Shown: positions 36,226 to 44,602 of the stretch, piece after piece
Position numbering within the stretch: the stretch's first letter is position 1
How the letters are laid out: every line of letters starts with the position of its first letter
NCBI RefSeq assembly: GCF_036345155.1
Contig: NZ_CP107772.1
Span: 9,114,001 to 9,178,000 of the forward strand
Length of the DNA stretch: 64,000 nt
Direction: 5' to 3'
Source of the DNA: Streptomyces sp. NBC_00582
GTDB taxonomy: Bacteria; Actinomycetota; Actinomycetes; Streptomycetales; Streptomycetaceae
The notes under the pieces: model-generated
The model's input: the letters and a program-made list of their open reading frames with translations, nothing else
What the model was told of the DNA's origin: nothing
Databases searched by the model: none
Translations under genes and position numbers: made by a program

Positions 36226-37199
36226 ACGAGTAGTTCCGATGTGGGTCAGTGGTCGTAGGCGATCAGTGACCGGGTGATGGGTGCGCCGATGGTTCGGTTG
36301 TGCCAGATCGCGCAGGTCATCGCCAGGATCCGCTGGGCCACCCGGACTCCGACGCCCTCGATGGTGCGGCCGCCGTGCTGTTCGAGGTCGAGCTGGCCCT
36401 TGAGGGTGTCGTTGACCGACTCGATCAGCTGCCGCACCGTCTTGAGCAGGGATTCTGCGGGGTGTGGGGTGCCGCGGTTGCGGTAGGACGGCCGTAGCAG
36501 GCTGATGCCGCGAGCGGCGAGGAAGCGGTCGAGTTCGGCAGCGATGTACCCCTTGTCCGCCAGGATCAGCAGCCCCGGCCGGGCAGCTGCCAGATGCGGT
36601 TCGTCGTCGATCAGAGCGGCCAGGACCTGCCGTTCGTCGACCTTGGGGTCGGCCAGGGCCCAGGCGACGGGCAGGCCTGCCGGGGTGCACACCAGATGCA
36701 GCTTCAGGCCCCAGTAGAAGCGGGAGTGTGATCGGCAGTAGCCGTAGCCTGCCCAGCCGGCCAGGTCGGAGCGTTTGACGGTCTCGCGGGAGCGTGCGCA
36801 CTCGACCGGAGTGGAGTCCACGATCCACACATCGTCCAGCCATAGGTCGGTGTCAGCGGCCAGCGACCGGATGGCCCGTTTGACCAGGGGCAGAGCGGCT
36901 CGCAGCCGCTTGTTGTAGGCAGGGCGCTGGGGCAGGTACGGGAACATCCCGTGCAGGTGGGCGTGGGCGAAGCGCAGCCAGCGGGCCTCACAGTGGAAGC
37001 CCAGCACGGCCTGGGCCACCGCCAGGGTCACCAGCTCGGCATCGGTCAGCCGCGGCGGACGTCCACGCCACCGCGGGGTCTTCAAACGGTCATCGACATG
37101 CACGTACAGTGCCGTCAAGAGGGTGTCTAAATCGGTCGTCACAACCCGATGTTGGACACCCTCCCTCCGTCTGAGAACCCCGCATTCGGAACTACTCGT
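36226..37199. mobile_element. Intact IS5-family insertion sequence (974 bp)
   Basis: The element is bounded by near-identical terminal inverted repeats: the left end reads ACGAGTAGTTCCGATG and the right end, complemented, reads ACGAGTAGTTCCGAATG. It is flanked by 4-bp CTAG direct repeats at 36222-36225 and 37200-37203, matching the YTAR-type target duplication of IS5. It carries one transposase gene on the minus strand. It inserted exactly at the stop codon of the sugar isomerase gene. Perfect ends and target duplication suggest recent movement. Confidence 0.93.
36246..37142 (-). CDS. IS5-family transposase
   Basis: A 298-residue DDE transposase. The catalytic acidic residues are Asp in 'WIVDSTPVECA', Asp in 'LILADKGYIAAELD' and Glu in the C-terminal segment 'TLKGQLDLEQHGGRTIEGV'. 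The length is complete with no frameshift. It is the only gene of its element. Confidence 0.93.
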   Translation of the reverse strand: MTTDLDTLLTALYVHVDDRLKTPRWRGRPPRLTDAELVTLAVAQAVLGFHCEARWLRFAHAHLHGMFPYLPQRPAYNKRLRAALPLVKRAIRSLAADTDLWLDDVWIVDSTPVECARSRETVKRSDLAGWAGYGYCRSHSRFYWGLKLHLVCTPAGLPVAWALADPKVDERQVLAALIDDEPHLAAARPGLLILADKGYIAAELDRFLAARGISLLRPSYRNRGTPHPAESLLKTVRQLIESVNDTLKGQLDLEQHGGRTIEGVGVRVAQRILAMTCAIWHNRTIGAPITRSLIAYDH

Positions 37200-37203
37200 C
37201 TAG

Positions 37204-37699
37204 GGCCCACCGCGGCTGAATTCCCCCGACGCCGAGAACCGAGAGCCGCCGGGCCGGTCCGCGCTGCCCTGATACGTCGTCAGCGCCAGCAGCCGGGCGG
37301 GGGTCGAGACCCTGACCCGGCTCCACCGGCACGGCGGCGGCGCCGAACGGCGCGCCATACTCCGGGCGCTGCCGACCCTGGTCGAAGGACCGCATGCCGT
37401 CCACCTCGTCGCGGACGCCCTGCGGAGCAACGACACCGGCCTCGTCCGCGCCGCCGTCGGCCCGTACGCCGCCACCCAACTCGATCCGCACGCCTGGCGC
37501 CACGCCGTTCTGAAGTGCCTGTTCACCGGCGTCCCCCTCGCTGCGGTCGCGCACTGGACGCGGCGGGCGGCCGGCGACGCCGAACCGGCCCGCATGCTCG
37601 GCGACCAGGCCGCCGAGCGGACGGCCGCCGGCCGCGACGTCCCCCACGATCTCCGGTCGTGTGCTGACCCTGACGGGCGAACAGCCCAAGGAGCTGTGA
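37204..37699 (+). pseudogene. Truncated, frameshifted eboA-like gene
   Basis: From 37273 one frame encodes 'GVETLTRLHRHGGGAERRAILRALPTLVE', 'LRSNDTGLVRAAVGPYAATQLDPHAWRHAVLKCLFTGVPL' and 'AERTAAGRDVPHDL', matching the C-terminal half of EboA-domain proteins as I remember them. The N-terminal half is missing or degenerate. An extra T near 37657 shifts the frame so that the natural end 'RVLTLTGEQPKEL' and its TGA (37697-37699) lie in another frame. The IS5 element sits directly upstream. Confidence 0.7.
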
Positions 37700-38244
37700 T
37701 GCGTCTCTTCGACCCGCACACGACTACGACCTCCAGCGGTTCGGCCCCGACGATCCCCGCCCACCGCGCCGCCGCCGAGCTCGACACCGTCATCGGCCCG
37801 TTGCTGGACGACGCGCGCGCCGAGGGCCGTACGGTCGTGGCCCTGTCCGAGTACGGCATCACCCGCGTCAGCCGTCCGGTCGACATCAACCGCGCCCTGC
37901 GGCGGGCCGGACTGCTCGAGGTCCACACTCAGGACGGCATGGAGTACCTGGACCCGACGACGTCCCGCGCCTTCGCCGTCGCCGACCACCGGATCGCGCA
38001 CGTCTACGTCCGCCGCACCGAGGACCTGGCAGCCACCCGCGAGGCGCTCAAGGACCTGCCGGGCATCGACGAGCTCCTCGACGACGACGGCAAGAAGGCC
38101 GACGGACTCGGCCACCCGCGTTCCGGGGAGCTGGTCGCGCTCGCCGCACCGGACGTCCTGGTCTCCACCCCCCGCGCAGTGTCCGGCCTCGTAGCGGCCA
38201 CCGAGGTGAAGCCCCTGCTCCTGCGGCTCGCAGGCCTCGCCTGA
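37699..38244 (+). pseudogene. Chimeric ORF: TatD-like start fused to alkaline phosphatase/pyrophosphatase remnant
   Basis: A 181-codon open frame with AAGGAG upstream and TGATG overlap with the eboA remnant. The first seven residues, MRLFDPH, match the start of the TatD-family hydrolase that follows eboA in Streptomyces ebo-like clusters. Immediately after, the DNA encodes 'HDYDLQRFGPDDPR' in another frame, then 'AAAELDTVIGPLLDDARAEGRTVVALSEYGITRVSRPVDIN' in the first frame. These are C-terminal parts of the type I phosphodiesterase/nucleotide pyrophosphatase of the same cluster. A second deletion joins 'LVALAAPD' to the terminal 'AATEVKPLLLRLAGL'. It is probably non-functional although the frame is open. 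Confidence 0.65.
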
Positions 38245-38298
38245 GGCGGCAGCCGTTCCCACACCCGCAGCACCGTGACAACGAAAGAGAGAACCACT

Positions 38299-39462
38299 GT
38301 GACCGCTTTCAACGACGAAACCGTCACCGGCGACGCCCTGCGCCGCACGCTCGGCCTGAGCCGCCGTCGTTTCCTCGGCACCTGCACCGCCGCCTCCGCC
38401 GCGGCGGTCGCCGCCCCGGTCTTCGGCGCCGCGCCCGCCCTGGCGCAGGACAGAGCGGAAGCCTCCGGCGGTGACCGGGGCCGTTCCGCTCTGGTCCCGC
38501 CGCACAAGCGCGGCATCATCCTCTACACCGTCCGTGACGCGATCGGCCGCGACCCGCTGGCCTCCGACCTGCCCTCCGGTTTCCGCGCGGTCTTCAAGCA
38601 GCTGTCGCGCTTCGGCTACCGCCAGGTCGAGTTCGCGGGCTACGGCCAGCACGCCAACGCGCCCGGCGGCGCCGACCTGGGCACCGTCAGGGGCGCGAAG
38701 CTCATGCGCTCCTGGCTCGACGCGTACGGCCTGCGGGCGCAGGGCAGCCATGGCTACATCCCGCCGGCCTGGCCGCTGACGCCGTCCGACCTGGACACCT
38801 TCAAGCGCTGGCTGGAGATCGCCAACATCCTCGGCATGGAGCACATGGGCACCGGCGCCGACCCCACGACCACCCCCTACCGGGCCGACTGGGACATCGC
38901 CGCCCAGAAGTGGAACACCCTGGGCGCCCTCGCCCGCCGTGAGGGCGTCAAGCTCTACACCCACAACCACGACAGCGCCTACGACTTCCTGCTCGACGGC
39001 GGCCCGCTCGACGCCGAGGGCCGGCCGACCCGCAGCTCCGGCATCAGGAAGCTGGAGTACTTCCTGAACCTGACCGACCGCAAGAGCGTCTACCTGGAGC
39101 TGGACGTCTTCTGGGCGCACGTGGCCCGGTACAAGTTCCACACGTACACCGCCCACGACGGCTCACCGCGCGAGCGCGTCTTCGACCCGGCCGCGCTGGT
39201 GGTCCGCAACACCCACCGCTTCCCGCTCTTCCACGCCAAGGACGGTGTCGTCAACCTCCAGAGCGGCCTCGGCTACGACATGGTGCCGTTCGGCACGGGC
39301 GACATCGACTACCGGACGTTCTTCACCCGGGTGGGAGCGAAGAACCACCACAACCCGATGGTCGAGCAGGACAACGCGCCGAGCACGAGCGCGCCCGGCC
39401 AGTCCCTGGAGTTCGCCCGGGTCGGCTACGACAACCTCGCCGCCCTGCGCGCCTGCGACTGA
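38299..39462 (+). CDS. Tat-secreted TIM-barrel (sugar isomerase-like) protein
   Basis: A 387-residue protein. The Tat signal is 'LSRRRFLGTCTAASAAAVAAPVFGAAPALAQ'. The mature domain is an AP-endonuclease-2-like TIM barrel ('ILYTVRDAIGRDPLASDL', 'FGYRQVEFAGYGQ', 'LYTHNHDSAYDF', 'YLELDVFWAHVA', 'FPLFHAKDG'). It acts outside the cell. The GTG at 38299 has AAGAGAGA upstream; a GTG at 38275 is the alternative. It is followed by a secreted sugar dehydrogenase after 43 bp, so the two likely process the same extracellular sugar. Confidence 0.85.
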   Translation: MTAFNDETVTGDALRRTLGLSRRRFLGTCTAASAAAVAAPVFGAAPALAQDRAEASGGDRGRSALVPPHKRGIILYTVRDAIGRDPLASDLPSGFRAVFKQLSRFGYRQVEFAGYGQHANAPGGADLGTVRGAKLMRSWLDAYGLRAQGSHGYIPPAWPLTPSDLDTFKRWLEIANILGMEHMGTGADPTTTPYRADWDIAAQKWNTLGALARREGVKLYTHNHDSAYDFLLDGGPLDAEGRPTRSSGIRKLEYFLNLTDRKSVYLELDVFWAHVARYKFHTYTAHDGSPRERVFDPAALVVRNTHRFPLFHAKDGVVNLQSGLGYDMVPFGTGDIDYRTFFTRVGAKNHHNPMVEQDNAPSTSAPGQSLEFARVGYDNLAALRACD

Positions 39463-39505
39463 CGCCCCGTCACCCCCTTCCACCCGCAGAGCGAAGGAGT
39501 TCTGA

Positions 39506-41626
39506 GTGCGCAACAGACGGATCGCCGCCCTCGTGGGGGCGACAGCGCTGGCCGGAGCCGTCGGGCTCCTGCCTCTCCCCGCAGCGCAAGCCGCCCCACC
39601 GGCTCCCGTGCCGCCGGCCGCGTCGGACTTTCAGAAGGTGACCCTCAACGACCGCCCGGGCGAGCCCATGGCCCTCGCCGTCCTGCCCGACCGGCGCGTG
39701 CTGCACACGGCGCGCACCGGAGAGGTCCGGATCCACGACCCCAAGAGCGGTGTGAACTTCCTCGCCGCCGACATGAAGAAGAGCCCCGCGGGGCTCTACC
39801 AGCACGACGAGGAGGGCGTGCAGGGCATCGCCGTGGACCCCGACTTCGCCGAGAACCACTGGGTCTACCTCTACTACTCGCCCCGCCTCGACACCCCCAT
39901 GGACGACCCGGCCACCCCGGGAGTCAACGAGGGGGACGCACCGCAGTTCGGCACGGCGGAGGAATTCGCCGCGTACCGGGGGGTCACCCGGCTGTCGCGG
40001 TTCAAGCTCGTGGGCGGCAAACTCGCCTACGCCACCGAGCAGAAGATCCTCGACGTACCGGCCGACCGCGGCATCTGCTGCCATGTCGGCGGCAAGATCG
40101 ACTTCGACGGCAAGGGCAACCTGTTCCTGTCGACCGGTGACGACTCCAATCCGTTCGCCTCGGACGGCTACGCCCCGCTCGACGACCGCCCCGGCCGCAA
40201 CCCGGCCTACGACGCGCGCCGCACCGCGGGCAACACCGACGACCTGCGCGGCAAGGTCCTGCGCATCAGGGTCGAACGGAACGGCGGATACGTCGTCCCC
40301 AAGGGCAACCTCTTCGCGCCGGGCACCCCCCGGACCCGCCCCGAGATCTACGCCATGGGCCTGCGCAACCCGTTCCGCTTCGCCGTCGACGACAGGACCG
40401 GCGAGCTGTACGTCGGCGACTACTCGCCCGACGCCAACAGCGCCGACCCCGACCGCGGCCCCGCCGGCCAGGGACGCTGGATGGTCGTCGACCGCCCCGC
40501 CAACTACGGCTGGCCGTTCTGCGTGACCCGCGACCTGCCGTACCAGGACTACGACTTCGCCACCCAGAAGTCGAGCGGGGCGTTCAACTGCGCCAAGCCG
40601 GTCAACGACTCACGCCACAACACGGGCCGCAGCCTGCTGCCCCCGGTCACGGACGCGGAGATCGTCTACGGCTACGGCGCCTCCGAGACGTTCCCCGAAC
40701 TCGGCACGGGCGGCATCGGACCCATGGGCGGCCCGGCCTACCACTACGACAAGCGCAACACGGCCGAGAACCGCTGGCCCCGGTACTACGACGGCAAGCC
40801 GCTCTTCTACGAGTGGACCCGCGACCAGATGAAGGCCCTCACCCTCGGCGGCGGGAACGAGGTCCGGAAGATCGAGGACGCGATCCCCTCGATCAGGACC
40901 GACGGTCCGATCGACGCCGAGTTCGGCCCGGACGGCGCGCTGTACGTCCTCGAGTACGGCACCGGGTACTTCGCGGAGCTGCCCGAGGCGCAGCTCTCCC
41001 GTATCGACTTCACGCGGGGCAACCGCACCCCCGAGCCCCAGGTCGCCGCGGACGTGCTCAACGGGACCAGCCCGCTGACGGTCCGGTTCTCCAGCGCCGG
41101 CACGAAGGACGCCGACGGGGACGCCCTGCGCTACGCCTGGGACTTCGACGCCGACGGCACCGTGGACTCCAGGGAGGCGAACCCGAGACACACCTTCACC
41201 AGCAACGCCGTCTTCGACGCCACGCTGAAGGTCACCGACGGCACCGGGCGCTCGGCTTCCGCGTCCGTTCCGGTCGTGGTCGGCAACAAGGCGCCGGTCG
41301 TCTCCCTCACCACCGACCCGGCTCCGCACGGCGGCACGGCGTTCCACTGGGGGGACACGGTCACCTGGCAGGTCTACGTCACCGACGACCAGCCGGTGGA
41401 CTGCTCGAAGGTCACCGTCTCCTTCATCCTCGGCCATGACGCGCACGGCCACCCGCTGTCGTCGAGCAACGGCTGCTCCGGATCGTTCCAGACCTTCCTG
41501 GACGGCGGTCACTCCGGTTCGGACAACCTGAAGGCGGTCTTCAACGCCACCTACCAGGACTCACCTCCGGACGGCCTGCCGTCCCTCTCGGGCAGCGCCG
41601 AGGTCGCGCTGACACCGGCGGACTGA
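39506..41626 (+). CDS. Secreted PQQ-dependent sugar dehydrogenase-like protein with PKD domain
   Basis: A 706-residue exported protein with a GTG start and GAAGGAG upstream. A Sec-type signal peptide ending near 'PAAQAAPPA' is followed by a glucose/sorbosone-dehydrogenase six-bladed propeller ('EEGVQGIAVDPDFAENHWVYLYYSP', 'CHVGGKIDFDGKGNLFLSTGD', 'EIYAMGLRNPFRFAVDDRTGELYVGD', 'GPDGALYVLEYG'). A PKD domain follows ('GTSPLTVRFSSAGTKDADGDALRYAWDFDADG') and then a further beta domain. It probably oxidises an extracellular sugar or alcohol, with the PKD domain for glycan binding. It is convergent with the aldehyde dehydrogenase remnant at 41723. Confidence 0.88.
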   Translation: MRNRRIAALVGATALAGAVGLLPLPAAQAAPPAPVPPAASDFQKVTLNDRPGEPMALAVLPDRRVLHTARTGEVRIHDPKSGVNFLAADMKKSPAGLYQHDEEGVQGIAVDPDFAENHWVYLYYSPRLDTPMDDPATPGVNEGDAPQFGTAEEFAAYRGVTRLSRFKLVGGKLAYATEQKILDVPADRGICCHVGGKIDFDGKGNLFLSTGDDSNPFASDGYAPLDDRPGRNPAYDARRTAGNTDDLRGKVLRIRVERNGGYVVPKGNLFAPGTPRTRPEIYAMGLRNPFRFAVDDRTGELYVGDYSPDANSADPDRGPAGQGRWMVVDRPANYGWPFCVTRDLPYQDYDFATQKSSGAFNCAKPVNDSRHNTGRSLLPPVTDAEIVYGYGASETFPELGTGGIGPMGGPAYHYDKRNTAENRWPRYYDGKPLFYEWTRDQMKALTLGGGNEVRKIEDAIPSIRTDGPIDAEFGPDGALYVLEYGTGYFAELPEAQLSRIDFTRGNRTPEPQVAADVLNGTSPLTVRFSSAGTKDADGDALRYAWDFDADGTVDSREANPRHTFTSNAVFDATLKVTDGTGRSASASVPVVVGNKAPVVSLTTDPAPHGGTAFHWGDTVTWQVYVTDDQPVDCSKVTVSFILGHDAHGHPLSSSNGCSGSFQTFLDGGHSGSDNLKAVFNATYQDSPPDGLPSLSGSAEVALTPAD

Positions 41627-41671
41627 CCAAGACACCGGTCCAACCCGGGATCAGCTTCGGACAGCGACCGA

Positions 41672-41713
41672 GAAGGGTGCCCGACGGGAGACTTCCCCGG
41701 TCAGGCACCCTTC
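41672..41713. terminator. Bidirectional hairpin terminator
   Basis: Perfect 10-bp outer arms (41672-41681 and 41704-41713) enclose a further GC-rich inner stem. It lies between the stop of the sugar dehydrogenase gene (plus) and the stop of the aldehyde dehydrogenase remnant (minus), 10 bp from the latter, so it is best read as the original shared terminator of two convergent genes. Confidence 0.7.
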
Positions 41714-41722
41714 CGTGTGTCT

Positions 41723-41778
41723 CTAGAAGAAGCCCAGCTTCTTCGGCGAGTACGACACCAGCAGGTTCTTCGTCTGCT
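41723..41778 (-). pseudogene. Displaced 3' end of an aldehyde dehydrogenase gene
   Basis: Read on the minus strand, this segment encodes '[17 protein letters not shown]' and a TAG stop, identical in protein to the end of the intact aldehyde dehydrogenase at 54400-55923. Its codons are the GC-rich ones expected for the host (CTG, GTG, TCG, CCG, AAG), whereas the intact gene's last 14 codons use TCA, AGT, CCA, AAA and CTT. The homology stops upstream of the shared 16-bp core. I infer this is the native 3' end, displaced by an island insertion. Confidence 0.8.
41763..41778. repeat. Putative attachment core, left copy
   Basis: AGGTTCTTCGTCTGCT is identical and in the same orientation to 54440-54455. 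It marks the switch from native aldehyde dehydrogenase sequence (left of it) to unrelated sequence (right of it). Confidence 0.65.
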
Positions 41779-41799
41779 TGTGGTACACGATCTCACCCG

Positions 41800-42326
41800 C
41801 TTCTGACCTGCGGCAATGGATGGAATCGCCCGATCCGAAGCCGAGTTGGTCCGTCCCTGGTCCGGATCACTGAGGCTTTCACCGGGTAGATGCTTGGGGG
41901 ACCTTGGCGTGCCTCAGCGGCGAGGTCCGCTCCTCGATCCTGCTGCGGCATCTGCGAACGCCTCGAGCGCCCGCAGCGGGCGGCGCCGCCGCTGGGCCAC
42001 CCGTTGCGGGTCGGCCCTGATGGGCGGCGCGTTGGTGCCCTGCCCCATGGCGCCCATAGCTGCGGGTCGGTGAGGGCTGGTCGCTCCCCCACTCTCGGCT
42101 TCGCTCGAGCGGGGGGACCCCCAACGCGGCGGTAGCCGAAGATCGAGACAGCCCCGCGTCCCTCCCGCGGCGGCGTGCCGTCCGCCGCTTACTCCCCAGG
42201 GAGTAATCCGCAGCCGCCGTCGCCCCCGGCAGTACGCGTCACCTCGCCCTCCCGCCCGACGAAAGCCGTGGTTCTGACCGGAAGTCTGGGGACCGAAGCA
42301 GACGTCACCCGGAAGGAGATCGGTCA
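41800..42326. other. Gene-free stretch before the MMPL gene
   Basis: Between the left core repeat and the MMPL start I see no coding sequence. Around 42084-42118 there is a C-rich/G-rich hairpin (TCCCCC ... GGGGGA around CTCTCGGCTTCGCTCGAG), a type of small palindromic repeat common between Streptomyces genes. A regulatory palindrome lies at 42189-42206. Confidence 0.55.
42189..42206. promoter_or_regulatory. Palindromic operator TTACTCC-N4-GGAGTAA, site 1
   Basis: TTACTCCCCAGGGAGTAA is an 8-bp perfect inverted repeat 120 bp before the MMPL start. A second TACTCC-N4-GGAGTA site occurs at 52280-52295. The MMPL-kinase-response regulator operon makes the LuxR-type response regulator the natural candidate binder. 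Confidence 0.55.
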
Positions 42327-44474
42327 ATGAGGGCCGGAGAGAAAACCGCTACGACGAGGCTGGGGCCGGGGCGCGGGCGAGCCGTTCCATGGGCGGTGCT
42401 CGGGCTGTGGATTGCGGTGATCGCGCTCGTCGGGCCGTTCGCGGCGAAGCTCGGCAGCGTGCAGCACGACAAGGTCACCGACTACCTGCCGGCGAGCGCT
42501 GACTCGACACAAGCGGCGAAGATCGAGGAGAAGTTGCCCGGTGGCGAGACCACCGAGATGGTGCTCGTCTACCACCGGGACGGCGGGCTCAGCGCCGCCG
42601 ACCGGAAGACCGCCGCCGGTCAGGTCGCGGAGATCGCCGGGCAGCACAAGCTGATCGGCGGCGCCCCGAAGGGGATTCCGTCCAAGGACGGCACGACCCT
42701 GATGTACCCGGTCGCCAGCAACGAGCCCGGGGCGGACGAGGAGAAGCAGGACCAGCTCGTCACCGACGTTCGCGAAGTCGCCCAGGGCGAAGGCGGGTTG
42801 AGCGTCGATGTGGGCGGCACCGGCGCGCTGGGCACCGACTCCGGCGCGGTCTACGACTCGCTCGGCGGACCGCTGCTCTACACCACCGTCGCCGTCGTCG
42901 CCATACTGCTGATCCTGATCTACCGCAGCCCCGTGCTGTGGCTCGTGCCCCTGGTCGTCGCCGGGATCGCCGACTACATGTCGATGGGTGTCTCCTACGG
43001 CCTCAACCAGGCCTTCGGCACGACCGTCACGGGGCAGAGTGCGGGTGTGATGACGATCCTCGTGTTCGGGGCGGGCACGGACTACGCGCTGCTGCTCGTC
43101 GCGCGCTACCGGGAGGAGCTGCGGCGCATCGAGCGACCGTACGAGGCCATGGTCGCCGCCCTGCGCGGCTGCGGGCCCGCCGTGCTCGCCTCCTCCGGCA
43201 CCGTCGCCGCCGGACTGCTGTGCCTGCTCGCCGCCGACCTCAACAGCAGCAAGGGCATGGGCCCGCTCGGCACCGTCGGTGTGCTGTGCGCGCTGATCGC
43301 GATGCTGACCCTGCTCCCCGCCATCCTCGTACTGGTCGGACGGCGGGTGTTCTGGCCGCTCGTGCCCGCCTTCGGGAGCACGCCCAAGCAGCGGCGGAGC
43401 CTGTTCGCGGCGATGGGCAGCTCTGCCGGACGCAGGCCGCTGACCGTACTCGCGAGCGGTGCCGTACTGCTCGGCGCCTTGGCCCTCGGCTCACTCAACC
43501 TGCCGGGAGTGCTCAAGCAGGAGGACTCCTTCGTCAAGAAGCCGGAGTCCGTCGTCGCGATGGAGACCCTCGCCAAGTCCTTTCCCGAGAGCGGCAGCCA
43601 GCCCATCGACGTGATCACCCCGCAGGACCGGGCCGACGAGACCCTCGCGACCGTCCGCGGCACACCGGGAGTCGGCAGCGCGGAGAAGGGGCGTACGGGA
43701 GACGGCTGGACCGAGATCTCCGTCTTCGCGAAGAGCGCACCCCAGTCGGCGGGGGAGACCGCCACCATCAAGTCCCTGCGGGGCCAACTGAAGGGCTCCT
43801 ACGTCGGCGGGGACAGCGCCCAGCAGATCGACCTGGAGGTCACCAACGCCCGGGACACGAAGATCGTCGTACCGCTCGTTCTCGTCTCCGTGATGCTCAT
43901 CCTGATCGGGCTGCTGCGGAGTCTGGTCGCACCGCTGCTCCTGGTGGTCGCGGTCGTCGCGGTGTGGGGCGCCTCCCTCGGGATCGGCGGACTGGTCTTC
44001 GAACCGCTCCTCGGCCTCAAGGGCACCGATCCAGGGCTCGGACTGCTGTCCTTCGTGTTCCTGGTCGCCCTCGGTGTCGACTACGGCATCTTCCTCATGC
44101 ACCGGATGAGGGAGGAGTCCCTGGCGGGAACGGAACCGGCCACGGCGGCACTCACCGCACTGCGCACCACCGGCGGCGTCATCGCCTCCGCAGGACTCGT
44201 CCTCGCCGCGACCTTCGCCGTGTTGACGAACATGGGCCTGGTGCAGCTGGTCCAGCTCGGCTTCGTGATCGCCGTCGGCGTCCTGCTCGACACCTTCCTC
44301 GTACGGACGTACCTGGTGACCAGCGCCAGCGTCGCCCTGGGCCGGAAGGTGTGGTGGCCGGGCGTGCTCTCACGGGAGCCCGGGCCGGCTGAACCGGCCG
44401 GGTCGCGCGGACCGGGCGGACCGGCCGAGCCGCCCCGGCAGCCGGAAACCGTCAGAGCACCCGGAGCACGCTGA
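42327..44474 (+). CDS. MMPL-family RND transporter
   Basis: A 715-residue actinobacterial MMPL exporter with two six-helix halves, each preceded by an extracytoplasmic loop. The membrane repeats are 'YTTVAVVAILLILIYRSPVLWLVPLVVAGIADYMSMG ... VFGAGTDYALLLVARYREEL' and 'LVSVMLILIGLLRSLVAPLLLVVAVVAVWG ... FLVALGVDYGIFLMHRMREES'. The paired 'GAGTDYALL' and 'GVDYGIFLM' carry the proton-relay Asp-Tyr pairs. It probably exports a lipid or drug-like compound. A sensor kinase and response regulator follow on the same strand. Confidence 0.92.
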   Translation: MRAGEKTATTRLGPGRGRAVPWAVLGLWIAVIALVGPFAAKLGSVQHDKVTDYLPASADSTQAAKIEEKLPGGETTEMVLVYHRDGGLSAADRKTAAGQVAEIAGQHKLIGGAPKGIPSKDGTTLMYPVASNEPGADEEKQDQLVTDVREVAQGEGGLSVDVGGTGALGTDSGAVYDSLGGPLLYTTVAVVAILLILIYRSPVLWLVPLVVAGIADYMSMGVSYGLNQAFGTTVTGQSAGVMTILVFGAGTDYALLLVARYREELRRIERPYEAMVAALRGCGPAVLASSGTVAAGLLCLLAADLNSSKGMGPLGTVGVLCALIAMLTLLPAILVLVGRRVFWPLVPAFGSTPKQRRSLFAAMGSSAGRRPLTVLASGAVLLGALALGSLNLPGVLKQEDSFVKKPESVVAMETLAKSFPESGSQPIDVITPQDRADETLATVRGTPGVGSAEKGRTGDGWTEISVFAKSAPQSAGETATIKSLRGQLKGSYVGGDSAQQIDLEVTNARDTKIVVPLVLVSVMLILIGLLRSLVAPLLLVVAVVAVWGASLGIGGLVFEPLLGLKGTDPGLGLLSFVFLVALGVDYGIFLMHRMREESLAGTEPATAALTALRTTGGVIASAGLVLAATFAVLTNMGLVQLVQLGFVIAVGVLLDTFLVRTYLVTSASVALGRKVWWPGVLSREPGPAEPAGSRGPGGPAEPPRQPETVRAPGAR

Positions 44475-44602
44475 TCGAAGGCCTCGATCGAACGCTCTGA
44501 TCGAGCACCCTGATCGTGCACCTTGATCCTGCGGGGCCGCCCAGGTGCCTCTCCTTCCGTAGAGGCGCCCGGGTTCCCGTACGAGTACCGGAAGATGGAG
44601 CC

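Noticed and set aside
38244..38299. A second start (GTG 38275) for the secreted TIM-barrel protein
   Set aside because: It is in frame but has weaker ribosome-site support than the GTG at 38299 and adds only eight hydrophilic residues before the Tat motif.
41793..42092. A 99-codon minus-strand ORF before the MMPL gene
   Set aside because: It crosses the C-rich hairpin repeat and has no protein-like composition or homology I can recognise.
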